Shown one piece after another: positions 50,750 to 64,000 of a DNA stretch of 64,000 nucleotides; the first letter of the stretch is position 1; each line of letters opens with the position of its first letter. The notes below the pieces were generated by a model, which was not told the origin of the DNA, searched no databases, and was given only the letters and a program-made list of their open reading frames with translations. Source of the stretch: Rhodamnia argentea. Taxonomy: Eukaryota; Streptophyta; Magnoliopsida; Myrtales; Myrtaceae. The position numbers and the translations under genes were made by a program. The stretch spans positions 19,627,595 through 19,691,594 of the forward strand of contig NC_063160.1 in the NCBI RefSeq assembly GCF_020921035.1. Reading direction: 5' to 3'.

Positions 50750-52880
50750 TTTTTTAAAAAAATACTATAGTAGCATTCGAATTTATAAACTGACTTGCAC
50801 TCTCCTACTTCTACTATGTGGAACACAACAAAAGGCAATTCTGTTAGTATTCAACAATATCAGCTAGTTTTCCTTTTTGTCCGAATCGTGTAATAGAAAT
50901 AAGTTATACGAAGCCTCTACCCTAGCCAAAAAAGAAAAATAAATAAATGAATATCCACAGCACCTTGGAAGCCAATAGACGTAACATTGACATTGTACAG
51001 CTCTAGCACAGTTTGTAACCTTCATAAAATAACCCAAATCCAATTGACATGTCCACCACATCCATGGTCGCTGATAATGACAAGAAGCAGGAATCCACAC
51101 GAGGTAAAGGTAGAATTTCATGAATAGTTGTTGAAATAAGCCCGAGATGATGATTATTCCTAAGATTTTTCGATGTATAGTTTGCGCTTCTGCTTATTTC
51201 TAACGGCTTCATGGCATTTAAGGAAACCCATGCGTTCACTCCAGTAATTACCGCCCAGACCGGAAAAAAAAAAAAAGTATCGATATGAATTTGGAACTTT
51301 CGATATTCTAAAAGACGGGTAAGCATATGATCAATCAAATTCTCTTTCTATGGATTACTCAACCTCATATTTTTTAACCCGTATGTACTATGTAGCTAAT
51401 GAATACCATCTCAAATGATACTTACTATCTGTAAATCTCTCTATACACACTCAGCCCAAACCTTCCCTTGGATGGTTTAGAATCTAGACATGCTCTGTGG
51501 ATGCAAGAGAGTTAATCCCTTTGTCGTGTGTCGAGCTAGAAGATCTCGAGGATCATTGAAAGAAGAAATCGTGAGTTGCAGAGGATGTCGAGCTTCGAAA
51601 AGGGTTTACTGTGAGAATTGCATGCTTGGCAGATGCTTGAAATGGATAGAGACGCCCGACGCTCGTGTTCGAGGCCACGTTCTTTGGCCGTAGGCGTATC
51701 TTGTCCTCTCTTAGGAACCTGCCGGAGAACCGAACAGCGACTGAATTCAGTTTCTTCATTCTTTAACTAGATTCCATAGCATTCAAAATCGATTGTCCAT
51801 ATGAATTGAGAAAACGAATGATTGGATGATAAATAACTAGATGACACGATGAACTCAATCAATGGGTCGAAAACTGTACACAGGGAACTGGCATGTGTGC
51901 CAGAAGGTAGTGGAGATGGTGCCGTGCTTCCCCGCGATGCATCTTGCCCGGAGATGGACTCATCGAACGGAGTTTCCACACCCAATCACAAGAGGAATCG
52001 GAATCTCTCCTGGAGCCACCACTCAAGCAACAGAGTACAGAATATCATATGCTTAAGGTCAGTTTTGTGTACAAGGGGTTCGTGTCCGGAGGACAGCCTA
52101 GAAGTCGTTCCAGTTCAAGTGCAGGGGTTCTCACCACTTTCAGTTCAGGAACAGACTGATCCACTAGAATCGCTTTGAGGTATTCCTATAAAACACATAT
52201 GCATGCTTAAAGCTCACTTTCGCAGAGTATCACCTGTATATTTCCTTAGACATACTATGGACCAGTATTGTACTGTATAAGCTTCAAATTTCATTGCCTC
52301 TAGTGAGATTTCAAAGCCTCCTACATCAGATGATTGAAATTACAGGAAATGAGGAAAACAAATAAACAAAGGGCACAGAAAAGAGAGAAACAAAATTAGA
52401 AACTTCGCGAGAGCCATCGAAATCCTTGGCTTGAACGGCCAGACCAAGCACATCAAAGAAAAGTTTCTAGCCTATTTTACATCAGTATAGACAAATCACA
52501 TCCAGAGTCATTATAATCTACGAATTCCAACATATCAGCGAGGACAACGATGGTAATTCCACCAAAGATGCAAGTAAATATATGGGATGAGACCAGAATC
52601 TCCACGACCAAATGCCCATCAAATGATCCTTATATACAATGCTTCTTTTGCCTTCAAGGGAAAGGAGCATCTGGTATACACAGCTAATTAGTAAAGACGA
52701 ATGCCGTCGTCAGTTACCACCTGAGACAAAAAAAGACTGAATACAACATATCGACACTAGTATACTAACATACGTTCCAAATGAGAAGCTGAACTGCCTC
52801 CACCCGTTGTAAAAGAATCGGTAGGATGTAATTGTTAGATTGGTGAGCAGTCAAAAAGAGTCAGTTCTACACACGTGTCG
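50750..52880. other. Spacer with a Cys-rich small ORF
   Basis: It probably includes the 3' UTR of the QWRF gene at the right end. A plus-strand ORF of 67 codons (51490-51693) has paired cysteines (CRGCRASKRVYCENCMLGRC), and a frame of 109 codons (51849-52178) follows. Composition from about 51480 to 52180 is less AT-rich than the flanks. I recognise no family; it may be a decayed gene or an organelle-derived piece. Confidence 0.35.
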
Positions 52881-55800
52881 TCAGGCTACTGGAAACTGGT
52901 ACACAGATTGGAGTATGTGTGTTCTCAAGCTACAGTCCTTTACCTGTTAAAAGAAAATATCGAGTTACAAACCAGCCATATTGATTTCAGAGTAGAATCA
53001 TCTACCAAGAGAGAGAAAAGAGGAGAAATAGAGAGAACCAACATTACCTGCAGGGCTGCTAAGCTGGACAATAAATCTCGACACTGGTCGAGGGAAAACC
53101 GTTCCTTTGCTGCGGCGTCTACCATTTCAGCTACCAAGGAGTTCATTTCCTCAGCCTGCCAGATAAGACTGTTTTTAGTCATCTTGCTGCAATAAACTTG
53201 GTCAATCAAATAAATAGTAAAAGAGAATAAGATGAGCGCGCGAAAACACAACTAAGTTTAAATCACAGTCCTTTTCAGCGGAAATTAAAAGTCAAGAAAG
53301 GATAGCACTACAACCTGAAAGAATTCGATCTAAACATCGACGAGAGCAACCAGAACATATTTTTTTAACAAAATTAATAACAAGAATGCGACTATCAACT
53401 GCTGGCCATTGTCACAAGCAAATTTTACAGGGCATTATGCATGCTACCGAGATTTTGTATGATCTATGGAAGCAAACGCAATAGTAATCAGTAAGAGAGA
53501 ATATTAAGACAACCGCCTCACATTATGATGAAATTAAACCGCTACATTTGCAAAAATCCAGACCGGCAAGCAGAAAGCCTCAAGTATGGAGCTGTAAATT
53601 TCCTACCAGAATTACTTTCCAAAACTATATTTGTCTGGAGGAGCTGTCAATGTCCCAGAAGGTTAGAATAACTCAAGTTATCATTTCTACAAAAACCACA
53701 AAGACCCAAAAGTGGAGGTTGATTATGTTAGAATATATAAATATTAAACCGCGCCTTCATCTACTAGCTTAAGCTATTAGAACAGTTGGCACAATTGGCA
53801 GTGGTCCCACAAAATCTCACAGATTATCTTCTTTCACCACAAACAGGCTAGCGATCAAAGAAGGCAGAAAATGGGATCCTTGAGCTACCGAACATATAGC
53901 AAAATAGTACACTCGCTAGGAAGCAATCCGGGCTGACTTTAGTGAAGCCAATCTTACAGACTAAACGGGATGCATCTCCACAATCAGATACACTGTACTA
54001 GTATCCCAGGTATACTCTTCTCAAACTGATTCTGAAATGGAACCTCTTCACATCCGCAGCAAATCCAACGAGAACCCTGAGTCAGATATACTAAATACTC
54101 CATGCCAAAAGCAGCACATGTCAAAACATCATGCTTTCTCCATTGCTCCTTAGGCTATTGACTCCACCAATAAAAGAAATTGAACAAACCCCAAGAAGTC
54201 CAAGCTCTCATCCCTTACCATACTAGAGCCCTTGTCAAAATTTTGTCACTGTGCTAAACTCCTCGACAAGTTTAGCAATGGAAGTCGACTGGACATTTTG
54301 AGTAATATCTATTCTTTAATCCTGGGAAGCATTCTATAACTCATCTGCCAGACAGCATCTTAAGGAGTCGTTGAACACCCCTGTGTCACATATGCAACAG
54401 GAATGGCCTATTTAGACTTTGGATTGCATGATACGGCAGGAAATGACACTGATGCCCCCTTGTTATATACAAGATCCGCCACAAGAACGGTGTGAGGTGA
54501 GAACTCATCAATCATTCATCCGTAGACAAGCGCTTCTTAATTTCATTGCCAGAACTGTATGCAGGCTCCTATGTTTGGTGATGAGGCTTAAGCTTTTTGA
54601 CTCGAAGATGATGGTGTGTGACCTAGCTCGTGAAGAAAGGTGGTGAATGCGCAACAAGTTCATATTGTAAAGGTTAAGAGGTACTATCCAAAAGTACAAG
54701 ATCACAGAAGCAACAATAGAGCAAGAAACTATGGAGATGATTTTACCTTTGACGAGAGGGAATATATTGAGGATGCCATTCCCTGCATTACAGATATAGC
54801 TGATCCCATGACATCCTTCAGGTTCTGCATATCAACCTGATGTGAAGAAAACATACAAAGTTGGGTAGGGAAGTCTTCGCAATGTGCATTTAACAAACTG
54901 CACACTCTGAAATAATACCACACGTGAAAAGTAAAATCCATACTGTTGCATTCCCAACAATTGGAAGACGGAGGGTGCTTGCTCTCAAAGCTTCAGTGGC
55001 CCCCAGCAAAGAACTTGAGTGATCTCTTTCTAGAAGAGACCATTCTTCCAAGCAGGTCATCTGCATTCATCCCCAGAAGCTCAGTTCAATGAAAGAAAAT
55101 AGTTGTAGGACTATTGAAAAAGTGTCCTTGCGTAATCATCACGTAAAGGCACGCCACGAAAAATGATGCCAAAGTTCATCAACACTACTAATGCATTTTG
55201 CTTGGCCTTACTGAAAATGCAGCCATTCATAATTTTCAATGTTCTATAGTTAGGTAAATTTCTTCCCTCTCAGTCTTAGTGATGACCATGAGAAGCAGCG
55301 GTTCTCAGGAAGTGAATACAAAAAGTCGAGATTTATCATCCAAATGAGAGCAACGAGAAAACTCCGAACAAATATAATGCACAATGCCGGAAGCACCTAA
55401 AGAAGAGAATGCCCACATATTGGTAAAAGTGCTAACTGATATGCAATTGTTCACTGGTGCTTGTTAAAAATGCTAACAAATTTAAGACAATAAACAGCCA
55501 AGCCCTGACTTCAACAGGCACATGCAAACTAAAGCACCACTATATCACTGTCATGTGTTAACCTCCTCCTTTTATAATGAATTTAGAATGCAGAAGTCAA
55601 AATAATCAGCCTCATCCAAATCATATTCGGAGACATTCATTATGATGTGACTGGAATGTAAACCCCAGTGGAAGCCTCTAGTTTGGTCCTAACAAACAAG
55701 AACACCCATGTTGTACCGATCGACGAGGCAATAGTGAGTTTCTCAGTCACAAGGAGGCTTATTTACAACACACATCTGGTGATTGTGGTAAAAAACACAA

Positions 55801-57990
55801 ACATGATACCGTAGGATGTATTGACACACAATTACTATTAGCTCTATCTTTATGCACTCCAATTTCAACTTCTTCTAATTTCTGGGCAAGAACCGAAAAG
55901 AATGATTTCTAAAGGTAAGAATAGCCAGTATCGACAAATTTGCAGAAGCTTGCTAACCAAATCCAATGACAGGCTGAGAATTTAAGAGAGACAAATGCAA
56001 CCAACAAAAGATTGAACTGACCTGTCCCTTCAATATAGAAGTCAACTTGAGCCTTTGCCTTAGCAACAGCAACTTCATCCTTTTGACAGTGACAGAGTGA
56101 CGTAGTTCTGATATTGTTATCCACGCACCCCAGAGGTCTTTCTGGTATGACAGAGAAATGTAAAATAAGACTCCATCAGATTAATATTACATGCATCCAG
56201 AAGAATCTTGCAAGTAACGTCAGCCAGAGCTACAGTAAAGAAAATTTTTGGGGAAACTGTAAACCGAAAAGATGAACATGAAAACAGGGCAGAATGAAGA
56301 ACTTGCATTGAACGTATAGGAAGTGAAAGGAAGTTTGAGCATTCACATTCAGAGATGGACATGAGGAAGGTAATTCTCCCACACCAATATTTGCCTGACT
56401 AGAAAATATTATCGAAACAAGTAACTACCAAGCATACCCCAAGCACAACATATCTTAACCAAAAAAGGAATGGCATTAAAGACGAGGAGCGATGTTTTGT
56501 AAATATGGTTAAACACAATTTGGGAAACAGTCAGGTACCTCTGCATTTTGCCTCTGAACGATGAATGTAGCATCTGCCCTCGCATTTGCAAATCGCCATT
56601 GTAGGTAGCAGTTATGAAGAAGCCTCAACCTGTGTGCATCACCAATCCGGTCCTCCCCTATTTTCCCTCTCCGAATATCCACAGAAAAACTCAAAATCGA
56701 AGGCACACAACTACCGTTGGAGTTACTGTTTAAGCCACCAGAACCCGGTCTAGCCCGAGATGGACTTTGCATCCCCCTCAATGGAGAGGCGACTGAAGAA
56801 GCCCAAAGCTTACTTGGTGAAGCAGGACGGGCGACTCCCCGTGTGGGAGAAGCCAAGGTTCTAGGAGACACAATAGGACTCTCACTACTAAACCGTTTCG
56901 ATTGAACTAATTTGCTTGGAGCAGACATTCTCGATCCTGGGCTCGGCGAAAAGGGCGACCCAGGATCTTGCAATCGCCTTAACCTGCTATTCGTCTCTTG
57001 CCAAAACTTTGCAGACACGGCAATTCCACGGGGCCCACTTTTCGGCTTCCCACATTCTTGCACACCAGAAGTACTACCAGAAGACACGCTATCTGTATCA
57101 GAAGCAGTGAATTCAGAGGGCAAAGAGGATTCGTTCACAGAACTAGCGTCTGGGTGATCATTTACCGCATTTATCAGCTCAGCATGACCCAAATCCAGGC
57201 TCAATCTACCATCAAATGAAACCCTCCTACACTCATCGACTGATGATTGCCTTAATATCTTACCTGCAAAGCCAGATCCGAACCCAGCGAACTTTTTCCC
57301 ATCATCGATACTATTACTACCCCAATCCATGCTCCTAGACAACAAATTGACTTCCATACCCGGATTTGCTTGGCGGGTCCTCCCGGGCCACCTCTGCTGA
57401 TCTGAGAGCTTCGGGTTCTCAACCCGATCTCTCACTGGCGTTGCCCTCCTTCTCTCTGGGGTTGCTTTTCTAGTGGGTGCAGAACCTGCATTCGCTTTTT
57501 CTTTACTTATTGGAAGGGAAAAGGCCTCACCCTGAAAAGAAACAGACAAGCTTCTGGTTGAACTCCTCGTTGAAGTGACCAGAAGCTTGGCAGCAGCCGA
57601 AAGCACGCCCGCATTGGGTTGTGGACCCGGCGTCACAGGACGACTCGGACTGGGTCGCCTGCGGTCCGCCGACTGGGACCTCTTCGGGGCTGCACAAGAT
57701 AAAGGAGCGGTGTTCGTGGAGCGAGAGATGAGTGGCGAACCAAATCGCCTAGAGCTAGAAGAGGACGAAGTGGCTGTAGTCGCGGTGGTGGCCGTTGTGG
57801 TGGTGGTGGTGGTAGAGGTAGATGTTGAAGGGGAGGGAGAGAGATATCTGGAAGGGACGTGCTTTGATCTGGGTCTTCTGGCATTGCCTTTCTCAGGAGC
57901 AGAATGCAGAGGTCTCGGCGTCGTTGCTGCCGTTGATGCCTGGGTGGTCGAGGGCGGTTTGTTGATGCTCTCGGAGATGGAAGCCACCAT
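52881..57990 (-). CDS. QWRF motif-containing protein (AUG8/SCO3-like family), 649 aa
   Basis: Six exons in coding order: 57990-56539, 56141-56022, 55060-54944, 54836-54747, 53155-53048 and 52943-52881, all GT-AG, totalling 650 codons. The first exon encodes a basic, Ser/Pro/Thr-rich, probably disordered region with a threonine run (about residues 60-75). It has short conserved blocks such as [19 protein letters not shown] and ISAKFWQ-like [19 protein letters not shown]. It closes with the signature [19 protein letters not shown] (QWRF at 464-467). Later exons carry the helical domain: [70 protein letters not shown]. Family members bind microtubules: AUG8/EDE1 is an augmin subunit, SCO3 affects plastids and QWRF1/2 affect floral growth. 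Length and tail fit the QWRF2 side best; that placement is tentative. GA tracts lie in the presumed leader just upstream. Confidence 0.95.
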
Positions 57991-58384
57991 TAGAGAATGA
58001 AAAACCTTGAAAATCTCCTCACATCGCTTTGCAGAGAGAGAGAGAGAAAGGGGTTTTCATCATCCCCCCACACAAACCCCAGCACACTTCAAAGCCGGAA
58101 TCTTGAAAAAGGAAGACCCAGAAACTCGGAGAAATCAAGAAACTTGAAGCATGGGGAACATGTAAAAACCAAGAAATCTTGCAAGGAACGAGGAAATGCG
58201 CGCGGGTCTGCAGCGGATTTGGGTCAGAGAGAGGAGGTGAGAAGTAGGTGCGGAGGAGGTTCAGGGAGAGTGCAGAGGAGAGTGAGTCACACAGACACGA
58301 GAGAGAGAGAGACAGAGAGAGAGAGCGGAAGCTTTCTTGTGAACCTTGGGGGGGCACTGGAGGAGGTTGGATTACTCAATTAAC
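57991..58384 (-). other. 5' leader and promoter side of the QWRF gene
   Basis: Non-coding. On the plus strand, GA tracts lie at 58034-58047 and 58300-58325, i.e. CT-rich in the transcript sense, a common feature of plant leaders. Confidence 0.6.
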
Positions 58385-59416
58385 TAATATAATTAAGGTT
58401 TTTTTTCTTTCCAGAATTAATATTAATCAGCTATTCATTTGACATTCGGAGGTTTTTTTTTTTTTTTTACTTCGTTTAGTGTCTGATGGAGTGGTTTTAT
58501 CTGCCGTACCGGTTAGAACATGCTTGTCAATGCCAAATAAAACCACAATTCATAAATGGACTCGTGATGGACATGGCGCTTCAGAAGTTGCACAATCATT
58601 CCATAATCACTCTTGCGTTGAAAGTGGGTAATCACCCCTTCTCTTGATCGCAAAATAACGACATTCCCTGTCAAATTCAACGGTTCATTACTTACCAATG
58701 CTCCTTAATGAAGAGTAATCAGGGGATAACCAATACAAAATCGCTTTTTTTTTTCTTTTTTTGTGCTCCACCGAAAGCAAAACTATGCACAAAGACATCG
58801 TGCGCAACGTAACACATGTATGGTTTCAACTTAAAAAAAAATAAAAAGTAACACATGTGTGGCTTTATGAAATGTGATGACGAATAGCAATTGCTTTCTT
58901 CGAATCCCTTTAACAGAAACAAAGCACAAAACCTTACCGAGTTGATCTGTTGTCGCTTTAGGAGATAAGACGGAGGCAATGCATTCGTTAAGGCTTTTCC
59001 GTAGAGCTTGAACATGGAAACCGATCGATGTCAATTGCTGCTCTATGTTTACCTTGAAATAAACATTGCTCGAGCCTAAAGAAAGAGGTTAAGAGTTGAG
59101 ACGTCCACTGTCTAATGAATCCTACTTTCCAACAAACCTTAAGCTTCCCTTTGATTTAAGACAATACGAAACTCTAGATTTGACGCCCAAAGAGGAAATA
59201 TCTTCACAAATAGGACCATCTCTCCATGCCCTCTTGATTTAAGATCTCATGTCCCTTTCACTAATTTGTCAACTCGACACGTTGCTTGTTCCCAAAACCG
59301 TCACTCGTCAATCATTGATCTCCCCTAGGAAGAAGGATGTATCCTCATCTCGTTTTCTCCGGTTCCTTTAGGCTATTATTTCCTCTCTCTTTTTTTGTCC
59401 AGTAGAGAGGAAAAGA
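58385..59416. other. Spacer upstream of the QWRF gene
   Basis: AT-rich, with long T runs near 58455 and 58747. No gene recognised. Confidence 0.45.
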
Positions 59417-59938
59417 TTTGACAATTCAATCATAAATCTTTTATTGGTGTCAATTCAATCCTATACATTTTGTATTTATGCCAATTTAGTCCTAAAATTT
59501 TTGCATTTCTATTAATTGAGTCAATCCGGCCAATTTTGATCGGAAAATGGCTAATGCCGACGTTGATATTTTTAAATGTTTTTAATAATTTTTTAAAAAA
59601 TATTTTCTTCTTTTTCTTTTTCTCAATAATTAGAAAATTATTTAAATTATTTTAAAATATTAAAATAATATTCAAAATTATCCATGTCAATGCCAACAAT
59701 GCCACATAAGACAGCTGACGTCCACGTCGGCGAATTTCCTACCAAAATTGGCTATATTGTCTCAATTAACATAATGTAAAAGGTTTATCTTGAATTAACA
59801 TCAATGCAAAATGCATAGGACTAAATTGACATCAATAAAATGTTTATGAATAAATTAACAATAATACAAAAGATTTAAAATTGAATTAGTATTAATGTAA
59901 TAGGTTTATGATTTTTTTGACACTTTTCATTTGACATG
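59417..59938. mobile_element. Foldback element, family B
   Basis: The left arm has TTTGACAATTCAATCATAAA, TGCCAATTTAGTCCTAAAA and GTCAATCCGGCCAATTTTGA. The right arm, read in reverse complement, has TGTCAAAAAAATCATAAACC, TGTCAATTTAGTCCTATGC and GCCAATTTTGGTAGGAAATT. Several short units of about 35-40 bp repeat within each arm. The centre is an A/T-rich stretch of about 110 bp. No ORF of note. It shares arm sequence with the copies near 43-47 kb. Confidence 0.75.
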
Positions 59939-60954
59939 GTGACATGCACCTCAAAAGATAGCGGAGTTCGAGGCTTGGGCGCCAGACGTTCATGCGTTGT
60001 AAAAACCATCGTTCCAGAACGAGTCTAAGCTCGGAGGTGGGATCACTTCAAAGCCAAACATGGTTGACTTGACTGATTTTTAATGAGGTTCCGAGAGGAA
60101 GGTAGTGAAGAGCTGGCGAGGCTATCACGGGTGATGGCGAGGAGGCACCTTTTCTCCACTTCATAAATCAATCAATAACCGTTAGGAATCATCCGTTCCT
60201 ACTCGTAAGATGGTCCCCAGTGGCAAAAGATTGCTCTACTTTTTCCCCTTTATTCCTTTGGCATGTGATGAAGCAAGTTTTGGTTCAACCAGGAAAGCCG
60301 TTTAAATAAGAAATTGCATTAACATGACTCCATCGTTTATCCATCTAATCTGCAATTTGTGAATTCCTTTACTAATTCGACTTCTTGCTTTGATTGCGAG
60401 TGTAATTCCCAAAAGCCTTTATGATCTTCCATGAGCAACGATGCACCATGAAGGGTTCGCTTAGGAATGAAGTGCAGCGAGCTAAAACAATCAAAATCAA
60501 AACAGCGGTAAACGACAAATCACAGCTAGTTAGAGCCCCTAAGTCTGCGCTGTTGCTTCACAAAAGCTTTTGCGCAGGGACAGGCTCGACGAGGATTGAC
60601 AAGGGAAAAGGAAAAGGGTACACACAAAAGAGTGTTGAGCTGTGACCATCATGCGAAAGCAACATTAGGAATTTTCGAGCGGCGTGCGATCAGGTAAAAG
60701 GTCATACATTAATCAGTAAAAAAAAATCAACAAACCCACCCTCCACCATCCGATAGGTGTCTGGATAATATATATACTACGTGAGCGGGCAAGTGATTAA
60801 TTTACGTGAAAGAAATTGACTTTCGCCCTGCGTTTGCTTCTCGCTTAAGCCCCCCTAAAATTATCATACAAGATGTAGTTTTTTGCTAAGAATAAGGGAT
60901 CTTTAGGAACCACATTGACACTCGCAATGACGCAATCATACAAACCTGAAACCA
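59939..60954. other. Spacer, no gene seen
   Basis: No domain or RNA recognised. The 74-codon ORF at 60421-60645 looks incidental. Confidence 0.45.
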
Positions 60955-61277
60955 AAGTATATATTCTAACAATGTGAGTTTTAACAAAGCATAGACTAGA
61001 ATCTCTATAATGCCGCCCTTTTTCAAGTACCTCCACAATCCCTGCTCAATATGAACCTCACAATATGTTGAAAGATTCCAATGGCAAGTTCTTAGAAGCA
61101 CCAAGAAGTAACATCGGGGCACTAATACAAACGCGAAACTGAGTATACAATTATAGTAACGCAAGTTTTAACAAAGCATAGAGTAAAATCTCTATAATGT
61201 CGTATGACTCTCTCACCATACGTCAGAAAGATTCCATTGGCAATTCTTAGAAGCACCACCAAGAAGTAACGTTGGGG
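60955..61277. repeat. Diverged tandem duplication downstream of RPS29
   Basis: Copies are at about 60955-61119 and 61142-61277. They share AGTTTTAACAAAGCATAGA, ATCTCTATAATG, GAAAGATTCCA(A/T)TGGCAA and TTCTTAGAAGCACCAAGAAG. They differ by a central indel of about 30 bp. Confidence 0.85.
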
Positions 61278-61587
61278 GATAACAAATTTAAGACAAGTGA
61301 CTACCGTAAAAACGCTCAACTTCCACCGCAGATATAATTGCGTAGCATCATCGTAATCAAAAAGTGCAAATAATGGGCAAGGGGGGGCTTTAAGGGGCAA
61401 GCAAATGAACAAGAAAAATTAGAGTTTTGCAAACTCAAATAGGCGATCCTTACATATTTCGAGTCCCAACGTCAGCTCCAATAACAATGACGCCAAAACA
61501 AAATCATCTTTAAAATTACGGCAAACCTAGATCTCTAAGAGAGTGCTTGCACTGGGAAATCGTCGGGGTGCAGAGAGTATTAGCTCT
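61278..61587 (-). other. Probable 3' UTR region of RPS29
   Basis: Directly downstream of the RPS29 stop on the minus strand. No other feature seen. Confidence 0.4.
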
Positions 61588-62806
<1,219 letters not shown>

Positions 62807-62918
62807 TGCCTCTTCTTCCTCTTCTTCTTCTTCGAGAACTCGAGCGATCGCCGACACCAAGAGCGCACAAGCTGAGCAGGAACCGCAGAGAAGTGAGGGG
62901 AAGGAGGCGACGCCCGTC

Positions 62919-63035
62919 TATATATACGGGCAACCGGTCAAAAACCCTAGTTGACTGCATTTAGCGGTGTTTTTTGGTTTAATTTTCCTTTTTATTTTTT
63001 CGACCAATTTTTTCCTTTTTCGTTTTTTTTGGGCC
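62919..63035 (-). promoter_or_regulatory. RPS29 promoter: TATA box, telo-box, site II
   Basis: Upstream of the ATG at 62806 lie TATATATA (62919-62926), a telo-box AAACCCTA (62942-62949, plus strand) and TGGGCC (63030-63035, plus strand). The telo-box with site II pair is a well-known arrangement in plant ribosomal protein promoters. The TATA position puts transcription start roughly 80-90 bp before the ATG; that distance is inferred. Confidence 0.7.
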
Positions 63036-63147
63036 ATCGTGCAAAGTAAAATCGAGTAACCGTGGTCTTGTGACTTTTACCTAATAAAAACTCCTTTCGT
63101 CCTCTTTCTTTTGCTACATTCCATATTGTTAGTCAAGACCTAAGTAA

Positions 63148-63356
63148 GGGTGAGTTTGGTTCGACATTTAGAAGTAGCATTTGGCCCCGAATGCTCATTT
63201 GAAAAATGTTGAACCGTTTGGCAAGCATTTCGAAGGAGCATTTGGCCAAATATTCCTCTTGGGAAGGTTGAAAGCCCAATGCTAGAAGCCCCAACATTAG
63301 CTTTCAGCATTTGCATTCCCCCAAAGCTCTTTCCAAATGTCGAACCAAACCCACCC
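63148..63356. mobile_element. Tourist-like (PIF/Harbinger-type) MITE, 209 bp
   Basis: Terminal inverted repeats GGGTGNGTTTGGTTCGAC extend about 25 bp with two mismatches. The element is flanked by TAA at 63145-63147 and 63357-63359, the 3-bp target-site duplication typical of PIF/Harbinger elements. The interior is partly self-complementary (AGCATTTGG... / ...AATGCT) and non-coding. Confidence 0.88.
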
Positions 63357-63359
63357 TAA

Positions 63360-64000
63360 GTCTCTGTACTAGCTCAAGCGAGGTCTCATCCGGCCCTCGG
63401 ATCCCTCGGACGTGAAGAAATTTAGAGAGTATTGCCTAACATCAAAGAATAAAAAGATATGATTAGCAACTTAAATGATGATGACGAGGAAGGTAGACCC
63501 CACGTCATCTTCGAACGGCTACTACCGAATAGGGTCATATAGTAGCGTCCCCTTTCTAGGGTGAATCATCGAAGTTGTGGCTCCTGCATCGTTGGCCTGT
63601 GCTTCGCACGATATTTATAATTGACTTGTCGGCCACGTACCCTTAATTATAGACGCGTCCTTTTCTTTTGCCGCATCCCATATTATTAGTTTGAAATTAA
63701 GGTATTTTATATGAAGCCCTCGAACTAACCTCGTATCTTAGCTTTCCATTTAATTGATTAATTTATCAAGAGATTCGTATTAAAAAGCAGTCAGCCATCC
63801 GCTTGGTTTTAGTGCTTTGTCCCACTTGAAAAGTAGTATACGATGTTTTGTTTTTTGGTCCAATAGTATACGAAGTTTAAGTAACTAGAATTGTGTGGGA
63901 TTATACGAATCCAAGCTTCCAGGATACATAGGTACTAGTAAAATAATTGTAATTTATGTTTACCTTTAATTACATAGTGTTTTCACCATGCAATCTAAGT
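63360..64000. other. Spacer at right edge
   Basis: No gene, RNA or intact element recognised. Confidence 0.45.

Noticed and set aside
57575-58000. Plus-strand 141-codon ORF with Val-rich repeats.
   Set aside because: Antisense shadow of the Thr-rich start of the QWRF protein.

Overview
The window is nuclear DNA of a flowering plant, most likely a woody eudicot. Intron-split genes with GT-AG junctions sit in AT-rich spacers full of small repeats. All eight intact genes belong to plant or general eukaryotic families, and three are plant-specific types (class II RSL bHLH, plastid ClpR1, QWRF). The repeat families look to me like those common in Myrtaceae such as Eucalyptus; that is an inference from memory and is untested.

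Layout. 1-2420 holds a broken GH3 beta-xylosidase-like gene on the minus strand. A DUF936 gene (3670-6265, plus) converges on an RSL-type bHLH gene (7547-9089, minus). About 13.8 kb without a recognisable gene follows (9.1-22.9 kb), with degenerate repeats and a possible organelle-DNA insertion. Next come a ZFPL1-like Golgi membrane zinc-finger gene (22865-28158, minus), BUB3 (30758-34166, plus), ClpR1 (35231-38242, minus) and a HOOKLESS1-type acetyltransferase gene (39589-41470, minus). From 42.1 to 52.9 kb is repeat territory with foldback elements, one nested inside another. The QWRF gene (52881-57990, minus) and 40S ribosomal protein S29 (61588-62806, minus) close the window, with a Tourist-like MITE upstream of RPS29.

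The genes do not form a pathway: they serve root-hair transcription, Golgi structure, the mitotic checkpoint, plastid proteolysis, hook development, microtubule function and translation. Exon models were built by hand from reading frame, GT-AG sites and remembered family sequence. Within each model the exon lengths sum to whole codons. UTR ends were not determined.

I found no convincing new multi-gene system. The most unusual content is the set of foldback elements: two sequence families, arms built of repeated units, one member carrying over 1 kb of internal sequence, and a second foldback inside that cargo flanked by a perfect 12-bp direct repeat.
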